A DNA stretch of 41,591 nt from Pseudomonas sp. TNT3. GTDB lineage: Bacteria; Pseudomonadota; Gammaproteobacteria; Pseudomonadales; Pseudomonadaceae. The DNA is taken from contig NZ_WFGV02000053.1 in the NCBI RefSeq assembly GCF_010095445.2, positions 1-41,591 on the forward strand, written 5' to 3'. The notes below the pieces were generated by a model, which was given only the letters and a program-made list of their open reading frames with translations, had not been told where the DNA came from and searched no databases. Positions 1 through 8,599 of this stretch are shown piece by piece. Numbering within the stretch: position 1 is the first letter of the stretch; every line of letters begins with the position of its first letter. The translations under genes were made by a program, and so were the position numbers.

Positions 1-1024
1 CCCAGGCGTTGGCCGCCGAGGAACCGATCTGCGAACCACGCCCGGCGGTGAAGCCAAGGAAGCCGCTGAGGCTGACCCGAGGAAACAGATCCGCCTTGGC
101 CACGCCGATGCGCGCCGTGGCTGAAGCCAGTTGGCGTTCAGCGCTCAGGATGTCCGGACGCCGCTGCAGCAACTCGCCCGGGTTGCCAATCGGCAGCGCC
201 TTTGCAATCGCCGGCAAGTCTTTCGGGCTCAGGTCCACGGTCAGTTTGTCCGGGCGTTCACCCAGCAGCGTGGCAATGCGGTTTTTCTGCCGCACCTGTT
301 CCGCCTGCAATTGCGGCACGCTGGCTTCGACCGACGCCAGCCGCGCATCGGCGCGCTCCACGTCCAGCTGATCGCCCACACCGGCGTCACGCAGGCTGAC
401 GGTGATCTTGCGCGACTCCTGCTGATTGTTCAGGTTGGCCAGGGCAATTTTTTCCCGCAGCTGTGCGCCGCGCAATTGACCGTAGGCATCCACCAGTTCG
501 GCAATCATGGTGACTTGCAGTTGGTACAGATCCGCCTCGAACGCCTGCTGCTCGGCGTCGGCCGATTCCAGGTTGCGCTGGATACGGCCAAACAGGTCCA
601 GCTCCCACGCCATGTCCAGGCCCAGGTCGTAGCGTTCGCTATTGACCCGTTGGGTGGTCTGGCCTGGAATCTGCCCCTTGGCCAGGTCACTGCTGACCCG
701 GCTGGTGATGGTCGGCATGGCGTCATTGCTGACGTCATCACGAATTGCCCGGGCGGCTTTCCAGCGCGCGAAGGCGACGCGCAGATCGCGGTTGCCTTGC
801 AGCGATTGAACCACCAACTGGTTAAGCGTCGGGTCTTCGAACTGCTGCCACCAGATGCCTTCGAAACGCGAACGGTCGTAGTTCTTCTGACCGGCCACGC
901 CGTCGGTGGCGGTGGCGGTGGTGATGTTGGCCGGCTCAGTGGCCGGGGTCTTGTAGTCCGGGCCGACGGCGCAGGCACTCAGGGCGAGCACCAGAAGGCT
1001 CGGAAGGAAGGCTTTCAGGCTCAT
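1..1024 (-). CDS. oprN: Outer-membrane efflux channel lipoprotein, OprN-type (3' end cut by window edge)
   Basis: This is the outer-membrane channel of the tripartite RND pump encoded with mexE and mexF. It would form the trimeric tunnel that exports drugs past the outer membrane. About 341 codons are visible and the C-terminus lies outside the window. Translation of the minus strand begins MSLKAFLPSLLVLALSAC, a type II signal peptide whose lipobox (LSAC, Cys18) predicts lipidation. The text after it (GPDYK, then FGRIQRNLESADAEQQA and LLQRRPDILSAERQLA) is typical of the OprM/NodT family. The start ATG (1022-1024) overlaps the mexF stop as TAATG, so translation is probably coupled. The family call is secure. 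The symbol rests on being next to a clear mexF. Confidence 0.9.
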   Translation of the reverse strand, partial: MSLKAFLPSLLVLALSACAVGPDYKTPATEPANITTATATDGVAGQKNYDRSRFEGIWWQQFEDPTLNQLVVQSLQGNRDLRVAFARWKAARAIRDDVSNDAMPTITSRVSSDLAKGQIPGQTTQRVNSERYDLGLDMAWELDLFGRIQRNLESADAEQQAFEADLYQLQVTMIAELVDAYGQLRGAQLREKIALANLNNQQESRKITVSLRDAGVGDQLDVERADARLASVEASVPQLQAEQVRQKNRIATLLGERPDKLTVDLSPKDLPAIAKALPIGNPGELLQRRPDILSAERQLASATARIGVAKADLFPRVSLSGFLGFTAGRGSQIGSSAANAW

Positions 1025-4000
1025 TAGTGCGCCTCCGGTTGCTGTTGAAGATTCAGCGCCTTGGCGGCTTTACGCTTTTCACCACGCTCCACGAAATTAC
1101 GGATCAACACGTAGAACACCGGCGTCAGCAACAGACCGAAGAAGGTCACCCCGAGCATCCCGGAGAACACGGCGACACCCATGGCGTGGCGCATTTCGGC
1201 ACCGGCACCGCTGGAGAACACCAGTGGCACAACACCCATGATGAACGCGAAGGAGGTCATCAGGATTGGCCGCAGACGCAGACGGCACGCTTCGAGCACC
1301 GCATCGAGCGGGCTCATGCCTTCGTCCTGCTGTTTATCCTTGGCAAACTCGACGATCAGAATCGCGTTCTTACAGGCAAGCCCCACGAGCACAATCAATC
1401 CGATCTGGGTGAAGATGTTGTTGTCGCCTCCCCAGGCAATCACACCGGTGATGGCCGACAGCAGGGTCATCGGTACGATCAGGATCACTGCCAGTGGCAG
1501 GCTCCAGCTCTCGTATTGAGCGGCGAGTACCAGGAACGCCAGCAGTACACAGAGCGGGAACACGAACAGCGCGGTGTTGCCGGACAGAATCTGCTGGTAG
1601 GTCAGGTCGGTCCACTCGTAGACCATGCCATTGGGCAATTCGTCCTTGAGCAGTTTCTCGATCGCTTGTTCGGCCTGGCCGGAGCTGTAGCCGGGGGCTG
1701 CCGCGCCGTTGATTTCAGCAGTAATGAAACCGTTGTAGTGCATCACACGGTCCGGCCCCGAGGTGTCGCTGACCTTGATGAAGGTCGCCAGCGGGATCAT
1801 CTCGCCCTTGTTGTTGCGCACTTTCAGCTGGCCGATCTGGTCCGGCTCGAGACGGAACTGCTGTTCTGCCTGAACGTTAACCTGATAGGTACGGCCGAAA
1901 CGGTTGAAGTCGTTGGCATACAGCGAGCCCAGGTAGATTTGCAGGGTGTCGAAGATGTCGCTGACGGCCACGCCGTGGGTCTTGGCTTTTTCACGGTCGA
2001 TAGCCGCATCGACCTGGGGCACGTTCACGGTGTAGCTGGTGAACAGGCCGGCGAGTTCAGGCACGTTGTGGCTCTTGTTGATGATGTTCATGGTTTCTTT
2101 GTACAGCTCGTCGTAGCCCAGGTTGCCCCGGTCTTCGATCTGCAGGCGGAAGCCACCAATGGTGCCCAGGCCTTGTACCGGCGGTGGCGGGAAGATCGCC
2201 ATGTAGGCTTCCTGAATCCCGGCGAACTGGCCATTCAACGCACCGGCAATCGCGCCGGCGGACATGCTCGGGTCTTTACGCTCGTCGAACGGTTTCAAGG
2301 TCACGAACACGATGCCGGCGTTAGGACTGTTGGTGAAGCCGTTGATCGACAGGCCCGGGAAGGCCACGGCGCTTTCTACGCCAGGCTGTTTCAGGGCCAG
2401 GTCGGACATACGCTTGATCACGTCTTCGGTACGGTCAAGGCTCGCCGCATCAGGCAGTTGGGCGAAGGCCACCAGGTATTGCTTGTCCTGGCCAGGCACG
2501 AAACCGGTCGGGGTGTGGGCGAAACCGAAGAAGGTCAGCACCATCAGGCCGGCGTACACCAGCAGGGCGATACCGCTGCTGCGGATGACCCGGGCGACGG
2601 TCCCGACATAGCCATGGCTGGCGCGTTCGAAGAACCGGTTGAACGGACGGAACAGCCAGCCGCCCAAGAGCTTGTCCAGCACTTTGGTAAAGCGATCTTT
2701 CGGCGCGTTGTGGCTCTTGAGCAGCACGGCGGCCAGGGCAGGGGACAGGGTCAGCGAGTTGAACGCCGAGATCACGGTCGAGATGGCGATGGTCAGGGCG
2801 AACTGTTTGTAGAACTGGCCGGTGAGGCCGGAAATGAACGCCGCCGGGATAAATACCGCGCACAGCACCAGCGCCGTCGCGATGATCGGCCCGGTCACCT
2901 CACGCATGGCTTTCTTGGTGGCTTCTACGGGCGTCTCTCCCAGCTCGATGTGCCGTTCAACGTTCTCCACCACTACGATGGCGTCATCCACCACGATGCC
3001 GATGGCCAGCACCAATCCGAACAGGGAAAGGGCGTTCAACGAGAAGCCGAACAGGTGCATCACCGCGAACGTACCGATCAACGACACCGGCACCGCTACC
3101 AATGGAATGATCGAGGCACGCCAGGTTTGCAGGAACAGAATCACCACCAGGACAACCAGAATCAGTGCTTCGAAGAGGGTGTGAACCACCGCCTCGATGG
3201 AACCGCGCACGAAAATGGTAGGGTCATAGACGATGCTGAAGTCCATGCCTTCCGGGAAGCTCTTTTTCAGTTCGGCCATCTTGCCGCGCACTTCATTGGA
3301 AATGTCGATGGCGTTGGAGCCTGGACGCTGGAAGATCGGGATCGCCACCGCCGGCTGGTTGTTCAGCAACGAACGCAGGGCGTATTGGCTGGAACCCAGC
3401 TCAATGCGGGCGATGTCCTTGAGGCGCGTGATTTCACCGTTGTCGCCGGAACGAATGATGATGTTCTCGAACTCTTCCTCGGAAACCAGACGTCCCTGGG
3501 TGTTGACCGACAGCTGGAACGCGGTGGCATTCGGCGCAGGAGGAGCGCCCAGTGCACCTGCAGCTACTTGACGGTTCTGCTCACGAATCGCACTGACGAC
3601 ATCGGTGGCGGTCAGGTTGCGCGAAGCGGTCTTGTTCGGATCGAGCCATACACGCAGCGAGTAATCGCCCATGCCGAACAACTGCACATCGCCGACACCG
3701 CCCAGACGTGCCAGCTCATCCTTGATGTTGAGCAAGGCATAGTTGGACAGGTAGAGCATGTCGTAGCGTTTGTCCGGCGAGGTCAAGTGCACAACCATGG
3801 TCAGGTCGGGCGATGCCTTGTCGACGGTGATGCCAATGCGCGTCACTTCTTCTGGAAGCTTGGGCTCGGTCCGGGTCACGCGGTTCTGCACCTGCACCTG
3901 AGCGTTGTCCAGGTCAGTGCCCAGGGCGAAAGTGATGGTCAGGGTGATCTTGCCGTCAGCGGTGGACTGCGAGGACATGTACAGCATGTTCTCGACGCCA

Positions 4001-4215
4001 GTGATGGCTTGCTCCAGCGGAGCGGCCACGGTTTCACCGATGACTTTAGGGTTGGCTCCCGGGAAGTTGGCGCGGACCACAACGGTCGGCGGCACGACTT
4101 CCGGGTATTCGCTGATCGGCAACTGGAACAGCGAGATGGCACCGGCGATCAGGATCAGCAGCGACAGCACTGCTGCGAAGATCGGCCGCGAAATGAAGAA
4201 TTGGGAAAAATTCAT
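1024..4215 (-). CDS. mexF: RND multidrug efflux transporter, inner-membrane pump MexF
   Basis: This is the proton-driven inner-membrane pump of the MexEF-OprN system, which in P. aeruginosa exports chloramphenicol, fluoroquinolones, trimethoprim and HHQ-type signals. It has 1063 residues, the usual length for the HAE1 family. The N-terminus MNFSQFFISRPIFAAVLSLL is the classic RND first helix. GIVVDDAIVVVEN in helix 4 carries the paired Asp of the proton relay. The periplasmic segment IFPPPPVQGLGTIGGF and the C-terminal GLACKNAILIVEFAKD are also diagnostic. From memory it matches P. aeruginosa MexF along most of its length. It lies 15 bp downstream of mexE and overlaps oprN by one base, giving a three-gene operon. 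Confidence 0.96.
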   Translation of the reverse strand: MNFSQFFISRPIFAAVLSLLILIAGAISLFQLPISEYPEVVPPTVVVRANFPGANPKVIGETVAAPLEQAITGVENMLYMSSQSTADGKITLTITFALGTDLDNAQVQVQNRVTRTEPKLPEEVTRIGITVDKASPDLTMVVHLTSPDKRYDMLYLSNYALLNIKDELARLGGVGDVQLFGMGDYSLRVWLDPNKTASRNLTATDVVSAIREQNRQVAAGALGAPPAPNATAFQLSVNTQGRLVSEEEFENIIIRSGDNGEITRLKDIARIELGSSQYALRSLLNNQPAVAIPIFQRPGSNAIDISNEVRGKMAELKKSFPEGMDFSIVYDPTIFVRGSIEAVVHTLFEALILVVLVVILFLQTWRASIIPLVAVPVSLIGTFAVMHLFGFSLNALSLFGLVLAIGIVVDDAIVVVENVERHIELGETPVEATKKAMREVTGPIIATALVLCAVFIPAAFISGLTGQFYKQFALTIAISTVISAFNSLTLSPALAAVLLKSHNAPKDRFTKVLDKLLGGWLFRPFNRFFERASHGYVGTVARVIRSSGIALLVYAGLMVLTFFGFAHTPTGFVPGQDKQYLVAFAQLPDAASLDRTEDVIKRMSDLALKQPGVESAVAFPGLSINGFTNSPNAGIVFVTLKPFDERKDPSMSAGAIAGALNGQFAGIQEAYMAIFPPPPVQGLGTIGGFRLQIEDRGNLGYDELYKETMNIINKSHNVPELAGLFTSYTVNVPQVDAAIDREKAKTHGVAVSDIFDTLQIYLGSLYANDFNRFGRTYQVNVQAEQQFRLEPDQIGQLKVRNNKGEMIPLATFIKVSDTSGPDRVMHYNGFITAEINGAAAPGYSSGQAEQAIEKLLKDELPNGMVYEWTDLTYQQILSGNTALFVFPLCVLLAFLVLAAQYESWSLPLAVILIVPMTLLSAITGVIAWGGDNNIFTQIGLIVLVGLACKNAILIVEFAKDKQQDEGMSPLDAVLEACRLRLRPILMTSFAFIMGVVPLVFSSGAGAEMRHAMGVAVFSGMLGVTFFGLLLTPVFYVLIRNFVERGEKRKAAKALNLQQQPEAH

Positions 4216-4230
4216 CGGAGTTGTCGTCCC

Positions 4231-5484
4231 TTAACCGCGTGGAGTCGCGACAGCCACTTTCACAACCGAACCCGGCGCGACCTTGGCAGGTGCGACTTGG
4301 GGCAGGTTGCTGGCTTCCAGCGCTTGTCGTTGTTGAGCGATAGCCGCGAGGGTTTGTTCGCTGGCCATAGGGATCACTTCAGGGGAGACCGGAGAACCAG
4401 GACGCACCCGTTGCAAACCTTTGACGATGACGGTGTCATCCTTGGACAGGCCGTTACGCACGATGCGCAGACCTTCGATCTTCGGACCCAACTCGACGGC
4501 GCGGTAGGCGGTTTTGTTGTCAGCGTCCATCACCAGCACGAACTTTTTACCCAGGTCGGTACCGACTGCTTCGTCGTTGATCAGCACGGCGGAGTAGGTG
4601 CCGCTGCCGACCAGTTTCAAGCGTGCGTACAGGCCAGGGGTGTAGGTGCCGTCGGTGTTGTCGAACACTGCACGACCGCGGATGGTGCCGGTTTTCGGGT
4701 TGACCTGGTTGTCGACGAAGTTCATCACGCCCTGATGCGGGTTGCCGTCTTCGTTGGACAGGCCGAGGTAAACCGGGGTGGTTGCGCCACGTTTACCTTG
4801 GCGAGCCAGTTGGGTGTATTTAAGGAATACACGCTCGTCGGCGTCGAAGTAGGCGTAGACCTTGTCAGTGGAGACAACACTGGTGAGCGCCGTGGTGTCG
4901 GCGGTGACCAGGTTACCGGCGGTGATTTCCGCACGGCTGACACGGCCGCTGATCGGCGCGGTCACGCGGGTAAAACTCAGGTTCAGTTTGGCGAGGTCCA
5001 GTTGCGCCTGAAGGGCACCGACCGCCGCGCGGGCTTCCTGGGAGGCGCTGGTGCGCGAATCGGCCAGCTCGGCGGAAATCGCATTGCTGGTACGCAGGCG
5101 CTCACCGCGTTGGGCTTCGTTTTCGCTGCGGGTGGCGTTGGCGCGGGACTGGGCAACCAGGGCTTCGAGGCGGCGGACCTCGGCCTGGAACGGACGCGGA
5201 TCGATCTGGAACAGCAGGTCGCCTTTCTTGACCAATGCGCCTTCAGTGAAGGCCACTTCGTCGATCTGCCCGGAGACCCGAGGGCGTATTTCTACAGTTT
5301 CCGGGGCTTCGAGGCGGCCGGTGAATTCGTCCCATTCGTTGACGGGTTGTTCGAGCACCTTGGCCACGCTGACCTTGGCAGCAGGCATGGCGGCCGCCGT
5401 ATCCGGAGTCTTGCCGCAGGCGCTCATCACCAGTACGGCCAACAAGGCCAACGGGAAGCGCAAATGTTTAAGTGACTGTTCCAT
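4231..5484 (-). CDS. mexE: RND efflux periplasmic adaptor (membrane fusion) protein MexE
   Basis: This periplasmic adaptor joins MexF to the outer-membrane channel. It has 417 residues. The chosen start gives MEQSLKHLRFPLALLAVLVM followed by SACGK, a lipoprotein signal with lipobox MSAC and the same opening as P. aeruginosa MexE. A longer frame reaches 5544 (MRYNPAEHH...) but adds 20 residues that do not look like a signal peptide, so I reject it. The barrel-sandwich and lipoyl half-motifs are visible (VEIRPRVSGQIDEVAFTEG and FTRVTAPISGRVSRAEI), with a helical hairpin between them. The gene is first in the mexEF-oprN operon. The upstream region (5485-5760) holds two palindromes, described separately. 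Confidence 0.94.
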   Translation of the reverse strand: MEQSLKHLRFPLALLAVLVMSACGKTPDTAAAMPAAKVSVAKVLEQPVNEWDEFTGRLEAPETVEIRPRVSGQIDEVAFTEGALVKKGDLLFQIDPRPFQAEVRRLEALVAQSRANATRSENEAQRGERLRTSNAISAELADSRTSASQEARAAVGALQAQLDLAKLNLSFTRVTAPISGRVSRAEITAGNLVTADTTALTSVVSTDKVYAYFDADERVFLKYTQLARQGKRGATTPVYLGLSNEDGNPHQGVMNFVDNQVNPKTGTIRGRAVFDNTDGTYTPGLYARLKLVGSGTYSAVLINDEAVGTDLGKKFVLVMDADNKTAYRAVELGPKIEGLRIVRNGLSKDDTVIVKGLQRVRPGSPVSPEVIPMASEQTLAAIAQQRQALEASNLPQVAPAKVAPGSVVKVAVATPRG

Positions 5485-5567
5485 GGATGCATCCGCCAAT
5501 GTATTGAGAATGGACGGATGATGCTCGGCAGGGTTGTATCGCACGAATCGAATGAAGCAAAGGTAAC

Positions 5568-5584
5568 TATCATTCGGAATGATA
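5568..5584. promoter_or_regulatory. 17-bp perfect palindrome in the mexE leader
   Basis: The sequence reads TATCATTCGGAATGATA, two 8-bp arms around a single G. It lies 84-100 bp upstream of the chosen mexE start. It overlaps a TTATAT stretch on the minus strand that could serve as a -10 box. The symmetry and tight spacing look like a dimeric repressor operator rather than a LysR site. The protein that binds it is unknown. Confidence 0.45.
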
Positions 5585-5630
5585 TAAGACCGAAGTTAGC
5601 CCTCTAGTCTGCACCTTTCGTTAGGGGGCT

Positions 5631-5645
5631 ATCAATTGGTTTGAT
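5631..5645. promoter_or_regulatory. Candidate MexT (LysR) binding site upstream of mexE
   Basis: ATCAATTGGTTTGAT has arms ATCAA and TTGAT and fits the ATC-N9-GAT pattern of nod-box type LysR sites. MexT is a LysR regulator that acts on nod-box-like sequences upstream of mexE. The site lies about 150 bp upstream of the mexE start and upstream of the 17-bp palindrome, a suitable place for activation. It matches the longer published MexT consensus only in part, so the assignment rests on position and symmetry. Confidence 0.45.
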
Positions 5646-5698
5646 GACAATTCAGTGTTGCCGGAAGTGCAAAGGATAGGCTGGAAACCGAGGCGCGG

Positions 5699-5724
5699 CC
5701 ATCGCGGGCAAGCCACGCTCTCAC
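5699..5724 (-). repeat. REP element (GTGAG type)
   Basis: On the minus strand it reads GTGAGAGCGTGGCTTGCC followed by CGCGATGG, the familiar P. fluorescens REP form: a GTG/GTAG tetranucleotide next to an imperfect hairpin. It sits between the end of the Fic gene and the mexE promoter. Related singles occur at 33237-33261 and 37976-37999. Confidence 0.7.
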
Positions 5725-5760
5725 AGGGGCGAGAAAACTACGCGAAACGGTCTGGATGCA

Positions 5761-7305
5761 TCACTCTTCGCCGGTTTCCACTTCCCGTTCTTCGAAGGCA
5801 GAGCGCACGGCTTCCACCACACGTTCCGCCCGGTGAGCGTCAGCCAGTTGCGGATACGCTTTTTTCAATTTACCGGATACCTGCCAGCCTTGTTCCTTGA
5901 GTGAGCGAATGATGCGGTTGGCGTCCTGATCCGGCATTTCCAGCACCTCTTTGAGTCGCTCCTGGGCGCGCTGGAAAATGACCAGCACGCGTGCTTCCTC
6001 GACTATCTCGGTACGGACCGTATGCGCCACGACCTGCGCCGTGTACAGGACATGCTCAGTCAAATCGGGATAGCGCCACGCGAATTGCGCATCGGCGTAG
6101 TCATCGAAGACGAGGTTGCTGCGGGTGCCGTCCTCGTAGACGACTAGTTCGCCAAACCGATAAGACGTTGCATAGCGTTGCATGAACGGTCGTGAAAACA
6201 CCTCCAGCGTACGATCGTAGCGCGCCCGGAAATCAATCGAACTTGTAATGGTGGCCGACACCGGCAGGATCACGCCATCAGGCACCGCCCGGTCACGGAT
6301 CAGGCTGTCGTTGATCAGGAAGCGATGAATCCGGCCATTGCCGTCGCGCATCGGATGGATATACACAAAGGCGAAGGCGATTGCACCTGCTCGAGCCAGC
6401 GGCTCGGCGCCACGTGTTGCGTGCTCGAATGCTTTAAGACCGTCGAGCAGTTGTGTCACTACCTCAAATTGCGGCGCAATGTAGTGCACGAAGTCCTCGC
6501 GTATGGTCGCCTGTCCCACGAAGACTGGGGAGCGCCGCAGGCCCAACCCTAACGCCTCATGACCTAAAATACCGGCTTGCAATGTGTGCAGGCTGTCGTT
6601 GCTCAACGGGTCTTCGATGTGGCCACAGTACTGGGCAATCACATGGGCAAACCGCTGAATCCTGTCGGCCTTGTCTGCCTCTCTCTCGATCAGAAAGCTC
6701 GCACGAGACTCCTTGAATGTCAGCCAGCTGGCGGTGCGCATCAGGATATCGGCACCAAAGGTTTGATTCAGCTCGCGAAGTGCCGCATCCAGGTCAAATT
6801 GCAACGCTTCCTGCACGGTCTCGGTACGGCGGACCAAGGGGCAGAACTCCGCCACGCCGGGCAGATTATCGTTGATGCGCCAGCGCCGTATCCGCCGTGG
6901 CTCGACTCGGGTGAGGTATTTCTTTGACGAGATGGCATCGACATAGCCGCCATTGGTGATATCCGGCACATCCAGATGCGCTCCGGTCAGCCACTCATAA
7001 AGGAATCCGGTGCGGCGGGCGTATTGGCCAAAGGGCGATTGTCGGCACCAGGTTTCGATGGGCTCTGGGCCAACAACAGCAAACAGGCGGGCGAAAAATT
7101 CGAGGTGAATTTCCTCGTATTTGAGCCCAAACTCGAAATGCCCCGCGAAGTCGTCAGCAGGCTGGTAGCTGGCGGGATACTTGCTCTCGACATGCCCGTT
7201 GTTCTCGCGGCTCATGCGTGTCGTACCCATCACCGATTCGACACGTAGGGGTTGTGCAAGCGCGATACCGTAGCGATCCGCGAGTGCCTTGAAGCCAACT
7301 TGCAT
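5761..7305 (-). CDS. Fic-domain protein (predicted AMPylase or related nucleotidyl transferase)
   Basis: Fic proteins usually transfer AMP from ATP onto a target protein hydroxyl. The protein has 514 residues. The Fic motif HPMRDGNGRIHR lies at residues 317-328, with the catalytic His and the phosphate-binding GNGR intact, so activity is expected. An inhibition-helix-like segment SFLIER lies upstream at 203-208. It fits S-x3-E but has Arg where the canonical motif has Gly or Asn. The C-terminal region (about 430-505), with RTEIVEEARVLVIFQRAQ followed by a helix-rich segment, may be a winged-helix domain as in other long Fic proteins, but this is a guess. The start ATG has an AGGGG ribosome binding site. 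The gene lies between mexT and mexE in the same orientation. Its target is unknown. Confidence 0.85.
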   Translation of the reverse strand: MQVGFKALADRYGIALAQPLRVESVMGTTRMSRENNGHVESKYPASYQPADDFAGHFEFGLKYEEIHLEFFARLFAVVGPEPIETWCRQSPFGQYARRTGFLYEWLTGAHLDVPDITNGGYVDAISSKKYLTRVEPRRIRRWRINDNLPGVAEFCPLVRRTETVQEALQFDLDAALRELNQTFGADILMRTASWLTFKESRASFLIEREADKADRIQRFAHVIAQYCGHIEDPLSNDSLHTLQAGILGHEALGLGLRRSPVFVGQATIREDFVHYIAPQFEVVTQLLDGLKAFEHATRGAEPLARAGAIAFAFVYIHPMRDGNGRIHRFLINDSLIRDRAVPDGVILPVSATITSSIDFRARYDRTLEVFSRPFMQRYATSYRFGELVVYEDGTRSNLVFDDYADAQFAWRYPDLTEHVLYTAQVVAHTVRTEIVEEARVLVIFQRAQERLKEVLEMPDQDANRIIRSLKEQGWQVSGKLKKAYPQLADAHRAERVVEAVRSAFEEREVETGEE

Positions 7306-7419
7306 GGTTGAATCCCCTAACGAGCACTAAAAAATGATAGCCAGGAGGGGATACTACGCGAAAACGATAATTTGATGGGTATGAAGACTGTGCTTACGTG
7401 TCCTCTAGAACCCGCACAT

Positions 7420-8334
7420 TCAAAGACTGTCCGGATCCCCAAAAAACATCTGAATCCGCGACCGTAACCAACGCTCGCCCGGATCATTATCCTGCGATCC
7501 GCGCCAGGCCATGTGCAATTCAAAAGTGCGTGTCGGCAACGGCGGATCTTCCGCACGTACACCCCCAGCCGCCGTCAACGCCTCAGCCGTGTAATCCGGC
7601 ACGGTCGCGACAATATCGGTCCCGGCGAGCAGGGTGCTCAACCCGTTGAACTGCGGTACCGCGAGCACCACATGGCGTTTGCGCCCGAGCTTCTCCAGCT
7701 CTTCATCAATAAAGCCGCTCAGGTCGCCAGCGAACGACACCAGCGCATGAGGCCGCGCGCAATAATCATCCAGGCTCAACGGGCCCGGCACGGTGTCGGC
7801 GCGCAACAGCTTGGGCTGGCTGCGTCGAAGTACCTTGCGCTTGGCATTGGCGGGGAGATCGGTGGTGTAGCTGACGCCGATGGAGATCTCACCTGAAGCC
7901 AGCAGTCCCGGCATCAGGATGTAATTGACACGACGCACCACCAGCACGATGCCGGGGGATTCGGCGCGCAGGCGCTTGAGCAGCATCGGCAGCAGGGCAA
8001 ATTCCACGTCGTCCGACAGGCCGATACGGAACACCGCCGTACTGGTCGCAGGGTTGAACTCGGACGCACGACTGACCGCAGTGGAAATCGAATCCAGCGC
8101 CGGGGAGAGCAGGGCGAAGATCTCTACCGCCCGCGCGGACGGTTCCATGCTGCGCCCGGTGCGCACGAACAACGGATCATCGAACAGCCCGCGCAGGCGC
8201 GAGAGCGCCGCACTGATCGCGGGCTGGCCGAGGAACAGTTTTTCCGCAGCGCGGGTCACACTGCGTTCGTGCATCAATGTTTCGAATACGATCAACAGGT
8301 TCAGGTCGACACGACGCAGGTCATTACGATTCAT
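7420..8334 (-). CDS. mexT: LysR-family transcriptional activator MexT
   Basis: MexT is the positive regulator of mexEF-oprN and also activates mexS. It has 304 residues, the functional MexT length. The N-terminal winged helix is clear (LNLLIVFETLMHERSVTRAA then KLFLGQPAISAALSRLRGLF, about residues 12-60). The effector domain contains VVRRVNYILMPGLLASGEIS and the C-terminus RIQMFFGDPDSL, both as in P. aeruginosa MexT from memory. The frame is uninterrupted: there is no 8-bp duplication of the kind that inactivates mexT in some PAO1 lines. It is divergent from mexS across 265 bp. Unlike P. aeruginosa, the next gene downstream is fic rather than mexE. Confidence 0.95.
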   Translation of the reverse strand: MNRNDLRRVDLNLLIVFETLMHERSVTRAAEKLFLGQPAISAALSRLRGLFDDPLFVRTGRSMEPSARAVEIFALLSPALDSISTAVSRASEFNPATSTAVFRIGLSDDVEFALLPMLLKRLRAESPGIVLVVRRVNYILMPGLLASGEISIGVSYTTDLPANAKRKVLRRSQPKLLRADTVPGPLSLDDYCARPHALVSFAGDLSGFIDEELEKLGRKRHVVLAVPQFNGLSTLLAGTDIVATVPDYTAEALTAAGGVRAEDPPLPTRTFELHMAWRGSQDNDPGERWLRSRIQMFFGDPDSL

Positions 8335-8599
8335 CTGGAGTCCTGGCAGAGTCTAGGCTTGACGAGAGCGGTCATATGAGAACAATGGCCGGCATGAATC
8401 TTACGGGGAAAGGCTGGTACTCTGCACCGAATAATTCAGTTTACGTGCAACGGCCTTCCAGCTTTTACGACAACCGTTGATCCTGTCGATGCTGCGGAAT
8501 CAATGACAGGCATGTCGACTATTAATAGCCACTGATAGTCTTGGGTAGAAAGCCCAGATAGAGTTCAGGGCATTAGAGGTTTCTTTGACGAGGTTTGCG
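8335..8599. promoter_or_regulatory. Divergent mexT-mexS promoter region
   Basis: This gap must contain both promoters. In P. aeruginosa, MexT binds upstream of mexS. Here the sequence holds GTCGAT near 8486 and GTCGAC near 8515, both reminiscent of the core of the MexT consensus, but I could not find a full match with correct spacing. The mexS ribosome binding site is the GAGG just before the ATG at 8600. Confidence 0.4.

Noticed and set aside
1027..5475. A 1482-codon open frame on the plus strand opposite mexF and mexE
   Set aside because: It lies antisense to two clearly recognised genes. Its protein is rich in His, Gln, Arg and Gly with no family features, the usual result of GC-rich codon bias on the other strand.
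8335..8599. A full-length match to the published MexT consensus in the mexS promoter
   Set aside because: The GTCGAT-like cores are present but the required upstream ATCA does not fall at the right spacing on either strand.
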